Shown here: piece after piece, positions 18,127-26,766 of the stretch
How positions within the stretch are numbered: the first letter of the stretch is position 1
Layout: every line of letters starts with the position of its first letter
NCBI RefSeq assembly: GCF_001258055.1
Contig: NZ_CVRM01000011.1
Location: 372,001-436,000 of the forward strand
Direction: 5' to 3'
Source of the DNA: Phaeobacter italicus
Lineage (GTDB): Bacteria > Pseudomonadota > Alphaproteobacteria > Rhodobacterales > Rhodobacteraceae
DNA: 64,000 nt
Made by a program: the position numbers and the translations under genes
The notes under the pieces: generated by a model
Seen by the model: the letters and a program-made list of their open reading frames with translations, nothing else
What the model was told of the DNA's origin: nothing
The model's database searches: none

Positions 18127-18390
18127 ATGGATATGACCGAAGACGAAAAAAGCGACAGCTACCGTGTAACCGCGGGCGAGCTGCGCCAGTTTATCGAACG
18201 CTTCGAGCGTCTTGATGCGGAAAAGAAAGAACTGGCCGATCAGCAAAAAGAGATCATGGCCGAAGCCAAGGCGCGTGGCTACGACACCAAAGTCATCCGC
18301 AAGGTGATCGCGCTGCGCAAGCGTGACAAGGACGACATCGCCGAAGAAGAGGCGGTACTGGAGATGTACAAGGAAGCGTTGGGTATGTGA
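18127..18390 (+). CDS. gapR: GapR-type nucleoid-associated protein (DUF2312)
   Basis: This 87-residue protein matches the DUF2312/GapR family along its whole length, including GELRQFIERFERLDAEKKEL and the basic stretch GYDTKVIRKVIALRKRDK. GapR tetramers encircle overtwisted DNA ahead of forks and transcription and stimulate type II topoisomerases in alphaproteobacteria. I chose the ATG at 18127, with GGAG six bases upstream; ATG 18133 is an alternative. The gene is followed by a clear terminator and is therefore a single-gene unit. Confidence 0.92.
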   Translation: MDMTEDEKSDSYRVTAGELRQFIERFERLDAEKKELADQQKEIMAEAKARGYDTKVIRKVIALRKRDKDDIAEEEAVLEMYKEALGM

Positions 18391-18437
18391 TCGACCGTTT
18401 GGTCGGGATCACCGCTTCCATGATTGCGGTCCCAATG

Positions 18438-18466
18438 GCCCTCTGCCTCGGCAGGGGGCTTTTTTT
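18438..18466 (+). terminator. Intrinsic terminator after gapR
   Basis: A GC-rich stem (GCCCTCTG against CAGGGGGC, one wobble pair) with a six-base loop is followed by seven T, about 48 bases past the gapR stop. Confidence 0.88.
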
Positions 18467-18570
18467 GTATTCTTTATGTTTGCATATTTTAAGCTTGAAG
18501 TAATTTTGTTTCTGGCTGATATTGCCCCAACAATGATGGCGCGCTTTTGCGCCGAGGACAGGAGCCCGAT

Positions 18571-18966
18571 ATGCCAACAGTGAATGTGCACCCAGATGGC
18601 TGGAAACCGGCCAAAGGTTACGCCAACGGGATGATCGGCGAGGGGCGCATGCTGTTTGTCGGCGGGCAGATCGGCTGGAATGCCAATCAGGAATTCGAAA
18701 CCGACGACTTCATCGGCCAGATGAGCCAGGCGCTCGAGAATATTCTGGCCGTGGTCAAGGAAGCGGGGGGAGAGGCGAGCGATATCACCCGGCTGACGTG
18801 GTATGTCACCGACAAGGCAGAGTATCTGGCCCACCAACGTGAAGTTGGCGCGGCCTATCGCGCAGTCATGGGCTATCATTTCCCGGCGATGACAATGGTC
18901 GTGGTTGCGGGGCTGGTGGAAGACCGCGCCAAGATCGAAATCGAAGCCACAGCCATGATCGCCTGA
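18571..18966 (+). CDS. RidA-family protein
   Basis: This 131-residue protein is of the YjgF/YER057c/UK114 family, which hydrolyses reactive enamine/imine intermediates or has related deaminase roles. The start MPTVNVHPDGWKPAKGYANG and the segments VGGQIGWNANQEF and RLTWYVTDKAEY fit the family. The usual active-site arginine near residue 105 is not evident: the stretch reads YHFPAMTMVVVAGL where RidA proper has RxxV. It is therefore probably a divergent subgroup. An AGGAG ribosome site precedes the ATG at 18571. It is transcribed separately from gapR. Confidence 0.85.
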   Translation: MPTVNVHPDGWKPAKGYANGMIGEGRMLFVGGQIGWNANQEFETDDFIGQMSQALENILAVVKEAGGEASDITRLTWYVTDKAEYLAHQREVGAAYRAVMGYHFPAMTMVVVAGLVEDRAKIEIEATAMIA

Positions 18967-19298
18967 CGGGCCCTGAGGGCCCTCAACAAACCTGCATTCG
19001 AACCGTCTTTCACTGCCAGCGTAGAGCGGGTGGTGGGGCGGTTTTTTTGTGATTTCAGGTCAGAAATACTGACGTTGCGCTGGTGGCGAAATACAGCGTT
19101 TGGGGCGGAAACAGCGGGTGGCAGTCGACCGCCCATAATCTGAGCAAGTCGTTTTTTGCTATAGGTTTCAATTTCTTGCGCTGATTGGCTGGTCGCATCG
19201 CCGCAGAAATCTCGCCGTTCAAAAATTTTACCAGTTGATAAAAAATCAAACTGTGGCAGTCTTGATTCCATAATAAAACACATCCAGGGAGACACCCA
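18967..19298. promoter_or_regulatory. preTA promoter region
   Basis: This 332-base gap contains no gene I can support. The proximal part has a GGGCCCTGAGGGCCC repeat after ridA and a T-run at 19041-19047, which may end the ridA transcript. The distal part is AT-rich and contains the RutR-like site at 19226-19243, close to preT. Confidence 0.6.
19226..19243. promoter_or_regulatory. RutR-like operator upstream of preT
   Basis: TTTTACCAGTTGATAAAA matches 15 of 18 positions of the perfect RutR palindrome found at 22885-22902, with the same GT centre. It lies 56 bases upstream of the preT start codon, a good place for repression. Confidence 0.65.
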
Positions 19299-20633
19299 AT
19301 GGCGACCAGCCATCAGGCATCCGGCATCGAAGCGGGACGTTTGTCCGCCTCGGAGATCGCCGATAACTTTGGTGACTTGCACCCACAGTATGAGGCGCAC
19401 GAGGCAGCAGTGGCGGCGGATCGCTGCTATTTCTGCTACGACGCGCCCTGTATGACAGCATGTCCGACATCCATCGACATTCCGCAGTTCATCCGTGAAA
19501 TTCAGGCGGGCCACCCCGAGAGCGCGGCCAAGACGATCCTGGAGCAGAATATTCTGGGCGGCATGTGCGCGCGGGTCTGTCCGACCGAAACCCTGTGCGA
19601 GGAGGCCTGCGTTCGTGAGGCCGCCGAGGGCAAGCCAGTCGAAATCGGCCGACTTCAGCGCTATGCGACGGATACGCTGATGGAAAAGGGTGTACACCCA
19701 TTCGGCCGCGCAGAGGCGACCGGCAAAAAAGTCGCCATTGTCGGTGCTGGGCCAGCGGGCCTGTCGGCGGCGCACCGGCTGGCGATGTTGGGCCATGATG
19801 TTGTGGTCTATGACGCAAAATCCAAGGCAGGCGGCCTGAATGAGTTCGGGATCGCAGCGTATAAATCAACCAACGATTTCGCCGCGAAAGAGGTCGACTG
19901 GCTTCTGCAGATCGGTGGCATCACCATGGAGTACGGCAAGAAACTTGGCGCAGAGCTGAGCCTTGATGCGCTGAAGGCGGACTATGACGCTGTTTTCCTG
20001 TCGATCGGCCTGGCCGGGGTGAATGCCCTGCGCGCCGATGGGGAGGACAAGGACGGTGTGCGGGATGCAGTCGACTTTATCGCGGAACTGCGTCAGGCGG
20101 ATGACCTCACCAACCTCGCTGTCGGGCGCAATGTCGTGGTCATCGGCGGTGGTATGACGGCTGTTGACGCGGCGGTTCAGTCCAAGCTTCTTGGCTCTGA
20201 GAATGTGACCATCGCATACCGCCGGGGCCGTGACGCCATGGGCGCGAGCCGGTTTGAACAGGATCTTGCAGCGACCAAGGGCGTCAAGCTGATGTTCAAC
20301 GTCCAGCCGGTTGCAATCCACGGAAACGGCGCTTGTGCGGAAATCGAGCTGGAATACACCCGCAGCGAAGGCGGCACATTGACCGGAACCGGCGAGACCG
20401 TGCGGATTGCAGCGGATCAGGTCTACAAGGCGATTGGTCAGACCCTTGAGGGGCAACCGGGTGCGCTGGCGCTTGAAGGGCGCAAGATCAAGGTCGACGA
20501 AAATGGCCGGACCTCGGTCGAGGGTGTCTGGGCCGGGGGCGACTGCGCATCAGGCGGAGAAGACCTCACCGTGACCGCCGTAGCCGAGGGCCGTGACGCG
20601 GCCATGGATATCCACGCCAGCCTGATGGGCTAA
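19299..20633 (+). CDS. preT: NAD-dependent dihydropyrimidine dehydrogenase, PreT subunit
   Basis: This 444-residue FAD/NAD subunit passes electrons from NAD(P)H through Fe-S clusters to PreA for reduction of uracil or thymine. An N-terminal cysteine-rich region (CYFCYDAPCMTACPT, then GGMCARVCPTETLCEEAC; about residues 45-105) binds two 4Fe-4S clusters. Next come a FAD-binding GAGPAGLSAA loop (about 148) and a second nucleotide loop GGGMTAVDAA (about 283). The C-terminal GGDCASGGEDLTVTAVAEGR completes the GltD-like fold. The gene starts the preTA operon and is preceded by a RutR-like operator. It is the first step of reductive pyrimidine breakdown. Confidence 0.93.
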   Translation: MATSHQASGIEAGRLSASEIADNFGDLHPQYEAHEAAVAADRCYFCYDAPCMTACPTSIDIPQFIREIQAGHPESAAKTILEQNILGGMCARVCPTETLCEEACVREAAEGKPVEIGRLQRYATDTLMEKGVHPFGRAEATGKKVAIVGAGPAGLSAAHRLAMLGHDVVVYDAKSKAGGLNEFGIAAYKSTNDFAAKEVDWLLQIGGITMEYGKKLGAELSLDALKADYDAVFLSIGLAGVNALRADGEDKDGVRDAVDFIAELRQADDLTNLAVGRNVVVIGGGMTAVDAAVQSKLLGSENVTIAYRRGRDAMGASRFEQDLAATKGVKLMFNVQPVAIHGNGACAEIELEYTRSEGGTLTGTGETVRIAADQVYKAIGQTLEGQPGALALEGRKIKVDENGRTSVEGVWAGGDCASGGEDLTVTAVAEGRDAAMDIHASLMG

Positions 20634-20686
20634 GCCAGCCGCGGGGCCGGGTTGGGCCCTGCGTTGCCAGTGTAAGGAACAGACAA

Positions 20687-21991
20687 ATGGCTGATTTGAC
20701 AGCAGATTTTCTGGGGATTAAATCCCCGAACCCGTTCTGGCTCGCCTCTGCGCCGCCGACGGATAAGGAATACAACGTGCGCCGCGCCTTTGAGGCCGGC
20801 TGGGGGGGCGTGGTCTGGAAGACGCTGGGCTCTGAAGGGCCGCCAGTCGTCAATGTCAACGGCCCCCGCTATGGCGCAATCTGGGGTGCGGATCGCCGTC
20901 TGCTTGGGCTCAACAATATTGAGCTGATCACAGACCGCCCGCTGGAGGTGAACCTCGAAGAGATCACCCGCGTGAAAAAGGATTATCCCGACCGCGCCAT
21001 CATCGTTTCGATCATGGTGCCTTGCGAAGAGCAGGCCTGGAAGGACATCCTGCCGCGTGTCGAAGCAACGGGCGCAGATGGTATCGAGCTGAACTTTGGC
21101 TGCCCACACGGGATGGCCGAACGCGGCATGGGCTCTGCCGTGGGGCAGGTGCCTGAGTACATCCAGATGGTCACGGAATGGTGCAAGAAATACTATTCCA
21201 AGCCGGTGATCGTAAAGCTGACACCGAACATCACCGACATTCGCCACCCTGCGCGCGCAGCCAAGGCGGGTGGTGCGGATGCCGTCAGCCTCATCAACAC
21301 CATCAACTCGATCGTTTCGGTGGATCTGGACGCAATGGCGCCAGAGCCGACCATCGGTGACAAGGGCACGCATGGCGGCTATTGCGGCCCGGCGGTCAAA
21401 CCGATCGCGCTGAATATGGTTGCGGAAATCGCCCGCTGCCCGCAGACCCATGGTTTGCCGATCTCTGCCATTGGTGGTGTCACCACCTGGCGTGACGCGG
21501 CCGAGTTCATGACCATGGGTGCTGGCAACGTGCAGGTTTGCACTGCGGCGATGACCTATGGCTTCAATGTGGTCAAGGAAATGATCTCTGGCCTGAACCA
21601 GTGGATGGATGACAAAGGCTACAAGACGCTGGACGATTTCGTCGGTAAGGCTGTGCCGAATGTCACTGATTGGCAGTATCTGAACCTGAACTACGTTGCC
21701 AAAGCCAAGATCAGCCAGGACGACTGCATCAAATGTGGCCGGTGTTTTGCAGCCTGCGAGGACACCTCGCACCAGGCCATCGCCATGAGCGAAGATCGTG
21801 TCTTCACCGTCAAAGACGATGAATGCGTGGCCTGTAATCTCTGCGTCAATGTCTGCCCGGTCGAAGGCTGCATCACGATGGAGCAGGTGCCAGCGGGTCA
21901 GATCGATGAACGCACGGGCAAGGTTGTGTCCGACGAATACGCCAACTGGACAACCCACCCCAACAACCCATCCGCTACAGCCGCGGAGTGA
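20687..21991 (+). CDS. preA: NAD-dependent dihydropyrimidine dehydrogenase, PreA subunit
   Basis: This 434-residue catalytic subunit has an FMN-binding dihydroorotate-dehydrogenase-like barrel (residues 1-310, with FGCPHGMAERGMGSA near 143). A C-terminal two-cluster ferredoxin domain follows (CIKCGRCFAACE and CVACNLCVNVCP, about residues 345-390). It reduces uracil to 5,6-dihydrouracil with electrons from PreT. The start lies 53 bases after preT, preceded by AAGGAA, and a strong terminator follows the stop, so preTA is a two-gene operon. In its class it is full length. Confidence 0.95.
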   Translation: MADLTADFLGIKSPNPFWLASAPPTDKEYNVRRAFEAGWGGVVWKTLGSEGPPVVNVNGPRYGAIWGADRRLLGLNNIELITDRPLEVNLEEITRVKKDYPDRAIIVSIMVPCEEQAWKDILPRVEATGADGIELNFGCPHGMAERGMGSAVGQVPEYIQMVTEWCKKYYSKPVIVKLTPNITDIRHPARAAKAGGADAVSLINTINSIVSVDLDAMAPEPTIGDKGTHGGYCGPAVKPIALNMVAEIARCPQTHGLPISAIGGVTTWRDAAEFMTMGAGNVQVCTAAMTYGFNVVKEMISGLNQWMDDKGYKTLDDFVGKAVPNVTDWQYLNLNYVAKAKISQDDCIKCGRCFAACEDTSHQAIAMSEDRVFTVKDDECVACNLCVNVCPVEGCITMEQVPAGQIDERTGKVVSDEYANWTTHPNNPSATAAE

Positions 21992-21996
21992 TCCCT

Positions 21997-22022
21997 CGCG
22001 CCCCTTCGGGGGCGCGTCTTTT
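21997..22022 (+). terminator. Intrinsic terminator after preA
   Basis: The stem CGCGCCCC/GGGGCGCG is closed by a TTCG tetraloop and followed by TCTTTT, six bases past the preA stop. Confidence 0.93.
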
Positions 22023-22040
22023 CACACTGTGCAGACCTGT

Positions 22041-22081
22041 TTGGAAAAACCAATGCGACGCGCCTTTGCCGAGGCGCGTCG
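22041..22081 (-). terminator. Probable terminator after rutR
   Basis: Nine-base arms CGACGCGCC (22056-22064) and GGCGCGTCG (22073-22081) form a hairpin. On the minus strand it is followed by CATTGGTTTTTCC, 46 bases past the rutR stop. Confidence 0.6.
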
Positions 22082-22126
22082 TTTGCATTTGAACGCGGTG
22101 TTTTGGGGGATCGAAAAGCGCTGATT

Positions 22127-22747
22127 TCAGATCTTGGGCGCTGGTGTCAGCATGCGGCGAAACATCTGCTCCAGATGCGCGGGGGCAGCATCAAAGGGGT
22201 CTTCATCCCCCATCAGCGTGCGCACCTGAACATCAAAATCCGCATAGTGCTGGGTGAGAGACCAGACCGAAAACAGCAGGTGTTTCGGGTGGGTTCTGTT
22301 CAGCTTTCCATCTGCCATCCACCCCTCGATCAAATCTGCCTTTTCCTCAAGCAAAGGTTTGAGATCCTTGGATAAGGTTTCCAACATTCGAGGTGCGCCC
22401 TGCACGATTTCATTGGCAAAGAGACGGCTTTCGCGGGGGAAATCGCGGCTCATCTGCAGCTTGCGCTGAACGTAGGCGAGAAACTCTTCCAGCGGATCGC
22501 CCTGCGGATCAATGGCGCGCAGCGGATCCAGCCAGGTGTCAAGAAGGCCCGACAGAAGCTCTGTGAAAATCGCCTCCTTCGACGGGAAGTAATAAAGCAG
22601 GTTGGGTTTGCTCAAACCAGCTGCGCGGGCGATTTGGTCGACGGTAGCACCGCGAAATCCGCTGGTGGAAAACACCTCAAGCGCGGCCTCCAAAATGGTG
22701 GCGCGATTCTTTTTCTGGATGCGGGTCGGGTTGCGGTCTTTGGGCAT
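22127..22747 (-). CDS. rutR: TetR-family regulator RutR
   Basis: This 206-residue protein has a TetR helix-turn-helix (about residues 14-60, KKNRATILEAALEVFSTSGF and GLSKPNLLYYFPSKEAI) and a RutR-type ligand domain (SRLFANEIVQGAPRML, then LFSVWSLTQHYADFDVQV). RutR binds uracil or thymine and releases DNA in their presence. It is transcribed divergently from the ureidopropionase gene. The perfect RutR palindrome at 22885-22902 lies between the two, and a weaker copy lies before preT. It is therefore the likely repressor of the whole pyrimidine block 19299-29712. Confidence 0.92.
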   Translation of the reverse strand: MPKDRNPTRIQKKNRATILEAALEVFSTSGFRGATVDQIARAAGLSKPNLLYYFPSKEAIFTELLSGLLDTWLDPLRAIDPQGDPLEEFLAYVQRKLQMSRDFPRESRLFANEIVQGAPRMLETLSKDLKPLLEEKADLIEGWMADGKLNRTHPKHLLFSVWSLTQHYADFDVQVRTLMGDEDPFDAAPAHLEQMFRRMLTPAPKI

Positions 22748-22884
22748 CGGTCTCTTGCGGCAGTGTCAGGGGCCATCGCGAGCACGGCACGCCTGAATTT
22801 CGGTCAACCTTTGAACAGGTTGGGGGTTTTCTTGTTCAGTTAGACGCAATTTCTTGACTGAATGTCCACCCGTGATAGCGTGAG

Positions 22885-22902
22885 TTTGACCAGTTGGTCA
22901 AA
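22885..22902. promoter_or_regulatory. RutR operator (perfect palindrome)
   Basis: TTTGACCAGTTGGTCAAA is an exact eight-base inverted repeat around GT. It contains the E. coli RutR consensus TTGACCA-N2-TGGTCAA without mismatch. It lies 86 bases upstream of the ureidopropionase start and 138 bases from the rutR start, so it can serve both directions. Confidence 0.9.
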
Positions 22903-22987
22903 TCATGACCAGCGTTTCAAAGCCACCGATAAGGCGCAAAGCCAAGATGACCCGACAAAAAGCCGGGCAACAGGGAAGGAAGCTGAG

Positions 22988-24238
22988 ATGACGTCGCTTG
23001 GACAGAATCTGAAAATCAATGGCGACAGGCTGTGGGACAGTCTTATGGACATGGCAAAGATCGGCCCCGGTGTCGCTGGTGGGAACAACCGCCAGACCCT
23101 CACCGATGAAGATGCCGAAGGCCGTGCCCTGTTCCAAAGCTGGTGCGAAGCCGCAGGCTGTACCATGGGTGTTGATACCATGGGCAACATGTTTGCCACC
23201 CGGCCGGGCGAAGACCCCGACGCGTTGCCGGTCTATATGGGTTCGCATCTCGACACCCAACCAACCGGCGGCAAATACGACGGTGTCCTGGGGGTCCTTG
23301 GCGGGCTGGAAGTGGTGCGCACGCTCAATGATCTTGGCATCAAGACAAAACACCCAATTGTTGTGACCAACTGGACCAACGAAGAAGGCACGCGCTTTGC
23401 GCCTGCGATGCTGGCCTCTGGTGTTTTTGCAGGCAAGCACAGCCAGGATTGGGCCTATGCCCGAGAGGATGCAGAGGGCAAGTCCTTTGGCGATGAGCTG
23501 AAGCGCATCGGCTGGGTCGGGGATGAAGAGGTTGGCGCGCGTAAGATGCACGCGATGTTCGAGTTGCACATCGAACAGGGCCCGATCCTGGAGGCTGAGG
23601 GCAAGGACATTGGGGTTGTGACCCACGGGCAGGGCCTGTGGTGGTTGCAGTGCACCGTGACCGGCAAGGATGCGCACACCGGCTCCACCCCGATGAACAT
23701 GCGGGTCAACGCAGGCCTTGGCATGGCGCGGATGACCGAAGCAGCCCATCAGATCGCAATGGCACATCAGCCTCATGCGGTGGGGGCGGTCGGCCATTGT
23801 GACGTTTATCCGAACTCTCGCAATGTGATCCCCGGCAAGGTGGTGTTTACGGTCGATTTCCGTTCGCCGGATCTGGAAAAACTGACTTCCATGCGCAGCC
23901 AGTATGAGGCGAAAGCCAAGGAAATTGCAGAGGAATTGGGCCTTGGGCTTGAGATCGAGCCGGTTGGCCATTTCGATCCCGTCACCTTTGACAAAGGGTG
24001 CGTCTCGGCGGTGCGCTCGGCAGCAGAGCGGTTGGGCTACAGCCATATGGATATCGTCTCGGGGGCGGGGCACGACGCCTGCTGGATCAATGATCTGGCG
24101 CCCACGGCTATGATCATGTGCCCCTGCGTTGATGGTCTCAGCCACAACGAGGCCGAAGATATTTCCAAGGAATGGGCTGCTGCAGGCACCGATGTCATGC
24201 TGCATGCGGTTCTGGAGACAGCGGAAATCGTGGAATAG
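22988..24238 (+). CDS. Beta-ureidopropionase / N-carbamoyl-amino acid hydrolase (M20 family)
   Basis: This 416-residue cytoplasmic Zn hydrolase of the HyuC/AmaB/PydC group removes the carbamoyl group from N-carbamoyl-beta-alanine, giving beta-alanine, CO2 and ammonia. Metal ligands are H87 (GSHLDTQ), D98 (KYDGVLG) and the E132-E133 pair (NEEGTRFAP), with FELHIEQGPILE further on. Context, beside dihydropyrimidinase and preTA, points to the third step of reductive pyrimidine breakdown rather than hydantoin use. I chose the ATG at 22988, with an AAGGA ribosome site; a longer frame to 22862 would include the RutR operator. Confidence 0.9.
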   Translation: MTSLGQNLKINGDRLWDSLMDMAKIGPGVAGGNNRQTLTDEDAEGRALFQSWCEAAGCTMGVDTMGNMFATRPGEDPDALPVYMGSHLDTQPTGGKYDGVLGVLGGLEVVRTLNDLGIKTKHPIVVTNWTNEEGTRFAPAMLASGVFAGKHSQDWAYAREDAEGKSFGDELKRIGWVGDEEVGARKMHAMFELHIEQGPILEAEGKDIGVVTHGQGLWWLQCTVTGKDAHTGSTPMNMRVNAGLGMARMTEAAHQIAMAHQPHAVGAVGHCDVYPNSRNVIPGKVVFTVDFRSPDLEKLTSMRSQYEAKAKEIAEELGLGLEIEPVGHFDPVTFDKGCVSAVRSAAERLGYSHMDIVSGAGHDACWINDLAPTAMIMCPCVDGLSHNEAEDISKEWAAAGTDVMLHAVLETAEIVE

Positions 24239-24356
24239 GGGCATCGCCTCGGTCGCCTTTGGCGGCTCCCCCGGCAAACACGGACCAAAAGAGTTCCGGG
24301 CCGGGGGATACTCATAAAAATGCGGCAATGACCGCGCTCTCACAGGGAGAAGAGAC

Positions 24357-25811
24357 ATGACGAAAGTCATCAAGAACGGCACAATTGTGACCGCTGATCT
24401 GACTTATAAGGCAGATGTACTGATCGAAAACGGTGTCATCACGCAGATCGGTCAGGGGCTGCGGGGCGACGAAGAGCTGGATGCGACCGGGTGCTATGTG
24501 ATGCCGGGCGGGATCGACCCGCACACTCATCTTGAGATGCCTTTCATGGGGACCTACAGCTCGGATGATTTTGAATCCGGCACCCGCGCGGGTCTGGCTG
24601 GCGGGACCACGATGGTTGTCGACTTTGCGCTGCCCAACCCGGGCGAGAGCCTTCTGGACGCGCTCAAGCGTTGGGACAACAAATCCACCCGCGCCAATTG
24701 CGACTACTCTTTCCATATGGCTGTGACCTGGTGGGGAGAGCAGGTCTTTGACGACATGAAAACCGTCATCGAGACGCGCGGCATCAACACCTTCAAGCAT
24801 TTCATGGCCTACAAGGGCGCTTTGATGGTCAACGATGACGAACTTTATGCGTCGTTCCAGCGTCTTGCAGAGCTGGGTGGCATTGCGATGGTCCACGCCG
24901 AAAACGGCGATGTCGTGGCAGAGCTGTCGGCCAAGCTGCTTGCAGAGGGCAATACCGGCCCCGAAGCACATGCCTATTCACGCCCACCGCAGGTGGAGGG
25001 CGAGGCGACAAACCGCGCGATCATGATTGCCGACATGGCTGGCGTGCCGCTGTATGTTGTGCACACCTCATGCGAAGAAAGTCACGAGGCCATCCGCCGG
25101 GCACGTATGCAGGGCAAGCGCGTCTGGGGTGAGCCGCTGATCCAGCATCTCACGCTGGATGAAAGCGAGTATTTCAACCAAGACTGGGATCACGCCGCCC
25201 GCCGGGTGATGTCACCGCCGTTCCGCAACAAGCAGCACCAGAACAGCCTCTGGAACGGCCTGCAGTCCGGCTCTCTCTCTGTTGTGGCGACAGATCACTG
25301 CGCCTTTACGACTGATCAAAAGCGCTATGGCGTGGGTGATTTCACCAAAATCCCCAACGGGACCGGCGGTCTTGAGGATCGGATGCCGATGCTGTGGACA
25401 CATGGTGTGAACACCGGTCGTCTGACGCCCAATGAATTTGTGGCGGTCACCTCCACCAATATCGCCAAGATCCTGAACTGCTATCCCAAGAAAGGCGCCG
25501 TTTTGGTTGGCGCTGATGCGGACCTGGTGGTTTGGGATCCGGAAAAAACAAAGGTCATCTCTGCCGAGAGCCAGCAGTCCTCGATCGACTACAACGTCTT
25601 TGAGGGGCACGAGGTCAAAGGTCTGCCGCGCTTTACCCTGACGCGGGGCCATGTTGCGGTGCACGACGGTGAAATCCGCACCCAGGAAGGTCACGGTAAA
25701 TTTGTTGAGCGCGAGGCCAACACCACCGTGAACAAGGCGCTGAGCACCTGGAAAGAGCTGACCGCGCCGCGTCCCGTAGAGCGGACCGGCATTCCGGCAA
25801 CAGGTGTGTGA
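24357..25811 (+). CDS. hydA: Dihydropyrimidinase
   Basis: This 484-residue amidohydrolase opens the ring of dihydrouracil or dihydrothymine to the N-carbamoyl-beta-amino acid, the second step of the pathway. It binds two zinc ions through H56 and H58 (GGIDPHTHLEMPF) and the carbamylated K153 (MAYKGALMV). Further ligand regions are VHAENGD, VVHTSCEESHE and TDHCAFTTDQK. Length and motifs are canonical. It starts 118 bases after the ureidopropionase gene, with a GGGAGAAGAG ribosome site, and ends in a clear terminator. Confidence 0.95.
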   Translation: MTKVIKNGTIVTADLTYKADVLIENGVITQIGQGLRGDEELDATGCYVMPGGIDPHTHLEMPFMGTYSSDDFESGTRAGLAGGTTMVVDFALPNPGESLLDALKRWDNKSTRANCDYSFHMAVTWWGEQVFDDMKTVIETRGINTFKHFMAYKGALMVNDDELYASFQRLAELGGIAMVHAENGDVVAELSAKLLAEGNTGPEAHAYSRPPQVEGEATNRAIMIADMAGVPLYVVHTSCEESHEAIRRARMQGKRVWGEPLIQHLTLDESEYFNQDWDHAARRVMSPPFRNKQHQNSLWNGLQSGSLSVVATDHCAFTTDQKRYGVGDFTKIPNGTGGLEDRMPMLWTHGVNTGRLTPNEFVAVTSTNIAKILNCYPKKGAVLVGADADLVVWDPEKTKVISAESQQSSIDYNVFEGHEVKGLPRFTLTRGHVAVHDGEIRTQEGHGKFVEREANTTVNKALSTWKELTAPRPVERTGIPATGV

Positions 25812-25819
25812 GATTTCGA

Positions 25820-25850
25820 ACGGGCTACCAGCGATGGTGGCCCGTTTTTT
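25820..25850 (+). terminator. Intrinsic terminator after dihydropyrimidinase gene
   Basis: The stem ACGGGC-ACC/GGT-GCCCGT, with one unpaired base on each side, is followed by six T. It begins nine bases after the stop codon. Confidence 0.85.
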
Positions 25851-25881
25851 CATCACACTTGTGCGAATTTAAGGCGAAGAC

Positions 25882-26721
25882 ATGAATATGGAAACGACAC
25901 CCCAGGCTCTTGAGACCCAGGCCGGCGATTCCGGGATCTCTGCTCAGGCATCCGTCATCGAGGCCAAGAACCTCGACCTGACCTTTCAAACCAACGACGG
26001 GCCGGTTCACGCCCTCAAGGATGTGAGCCTCAACATCAATCGTGGCGATTTTGTTTCGTTCATCGGCCCATCCGGTTGTGGCAAGACGACATTCTTGCGC
26101 TGTATCGCGGCGCTTGAGCAGCCGACCGGTGGGACATTGACCGTGAACGGCATGACCCCGGATGAGGCCCGCAGGCAGCGTGCCTATGGCTATGTATTTC
26201 AGGCTGCCGGGCTTTATCCGTGGCGTACGATTGCCAAGAACATCAAGCTGCCGCTGGAAATCATGGGCTATTCGAAGGCGGAACAGGACAAGCGGGTTGA
26301 GCAGGTTCTGGATCTGGTTGAACTGTCCGGCTTTGGGGGTAAATTTCCCTGGCAGCTTTCGGGCGGCATGCAGCAGCGGGCCTCGATTGCGCGGGCACTG
26401 GCCTTTGATGCCGACATTCTCCTGATGGATGAACCGTTTGGCGCGCTTGATGAAATTGTGCGCGATCACCTGAATGAACAGCTGTTGAAGCTGTGGGCGC
26501 GCACAAACAAGACCATCGGCTTTGTGACCCATTCCATTCCAGAGGCGGTGTATCTGTCGACCAAGATTGTCGTGATGTCCCCGCGGCCGGGGCGGATCCA
26601 TGACGTGATTGACAGCACATTGCCCAAAGAGCGCCCGCTCGACATCCGTGACAGTCCGGAGTTCATCGAAATCGCCCATCGCGTGCGCGACGGCCTGCGG
26701 GCGGGGCATGGCTATGACTAG
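25882..26721 (+). CDS. ABC importer ATPase (SsuB/TauB type), probable pyrimidine uptake
   Basis: This 279-residue ATPase shows Walker A GPSGCGKTT (about residues 66-74), Q-loop VFQAAGLYPWRT, signature LSGGMQQR, Walker B ILLMDEPFGALD and the H-loop in VTHSIPEAVYLS. It belongs to the nitrate/sulfonate/taurine/thiamine-precursor class. The gene starts the transporter part of the pyrimidine regulon, with two permeases and a receptor following. A pyrimidine or dihydropyrimidine substrate is inferred from this location. The start could be MNMETT at 25882 or the second ATG two codons on. Confidence 0.87.
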   Translation: MNMETTPQALETQAGDSGISAQASVIEAKNLDLTFQTNDGPVHALKDVSLNINRGDFVSFIGPSGCGKTTFLRCIAALEQPTGGTLTVNGMTPDEARRQRAYGYVFQAAGLYPWRTIAKNIKLPLEIMGYSKAEQDKRVEQVLDLVELSGFGGKFPWQLSGGMQQRASIARALAFDADILLMDEPFGALDEIVRDHLNEQLLKLWARTNKTIGFVTHSIPEAVYLSTKIVVMSPRPGRIHDVIDSTLPKERPLDIRDSPEFIEIAHRVRDGLRAGHGYD

Positions 26722-26766
26722 GGCAAGACACAAATCCTGTCATCCCACCAAGGGGAGACCGCTGTC

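Noticed and set aside
18876-19796. A 306-codon minus-strand frame covering the preT promoter and start
   Set aside because: It overlaps preT and the RutR-like site and shows no family resemblance.
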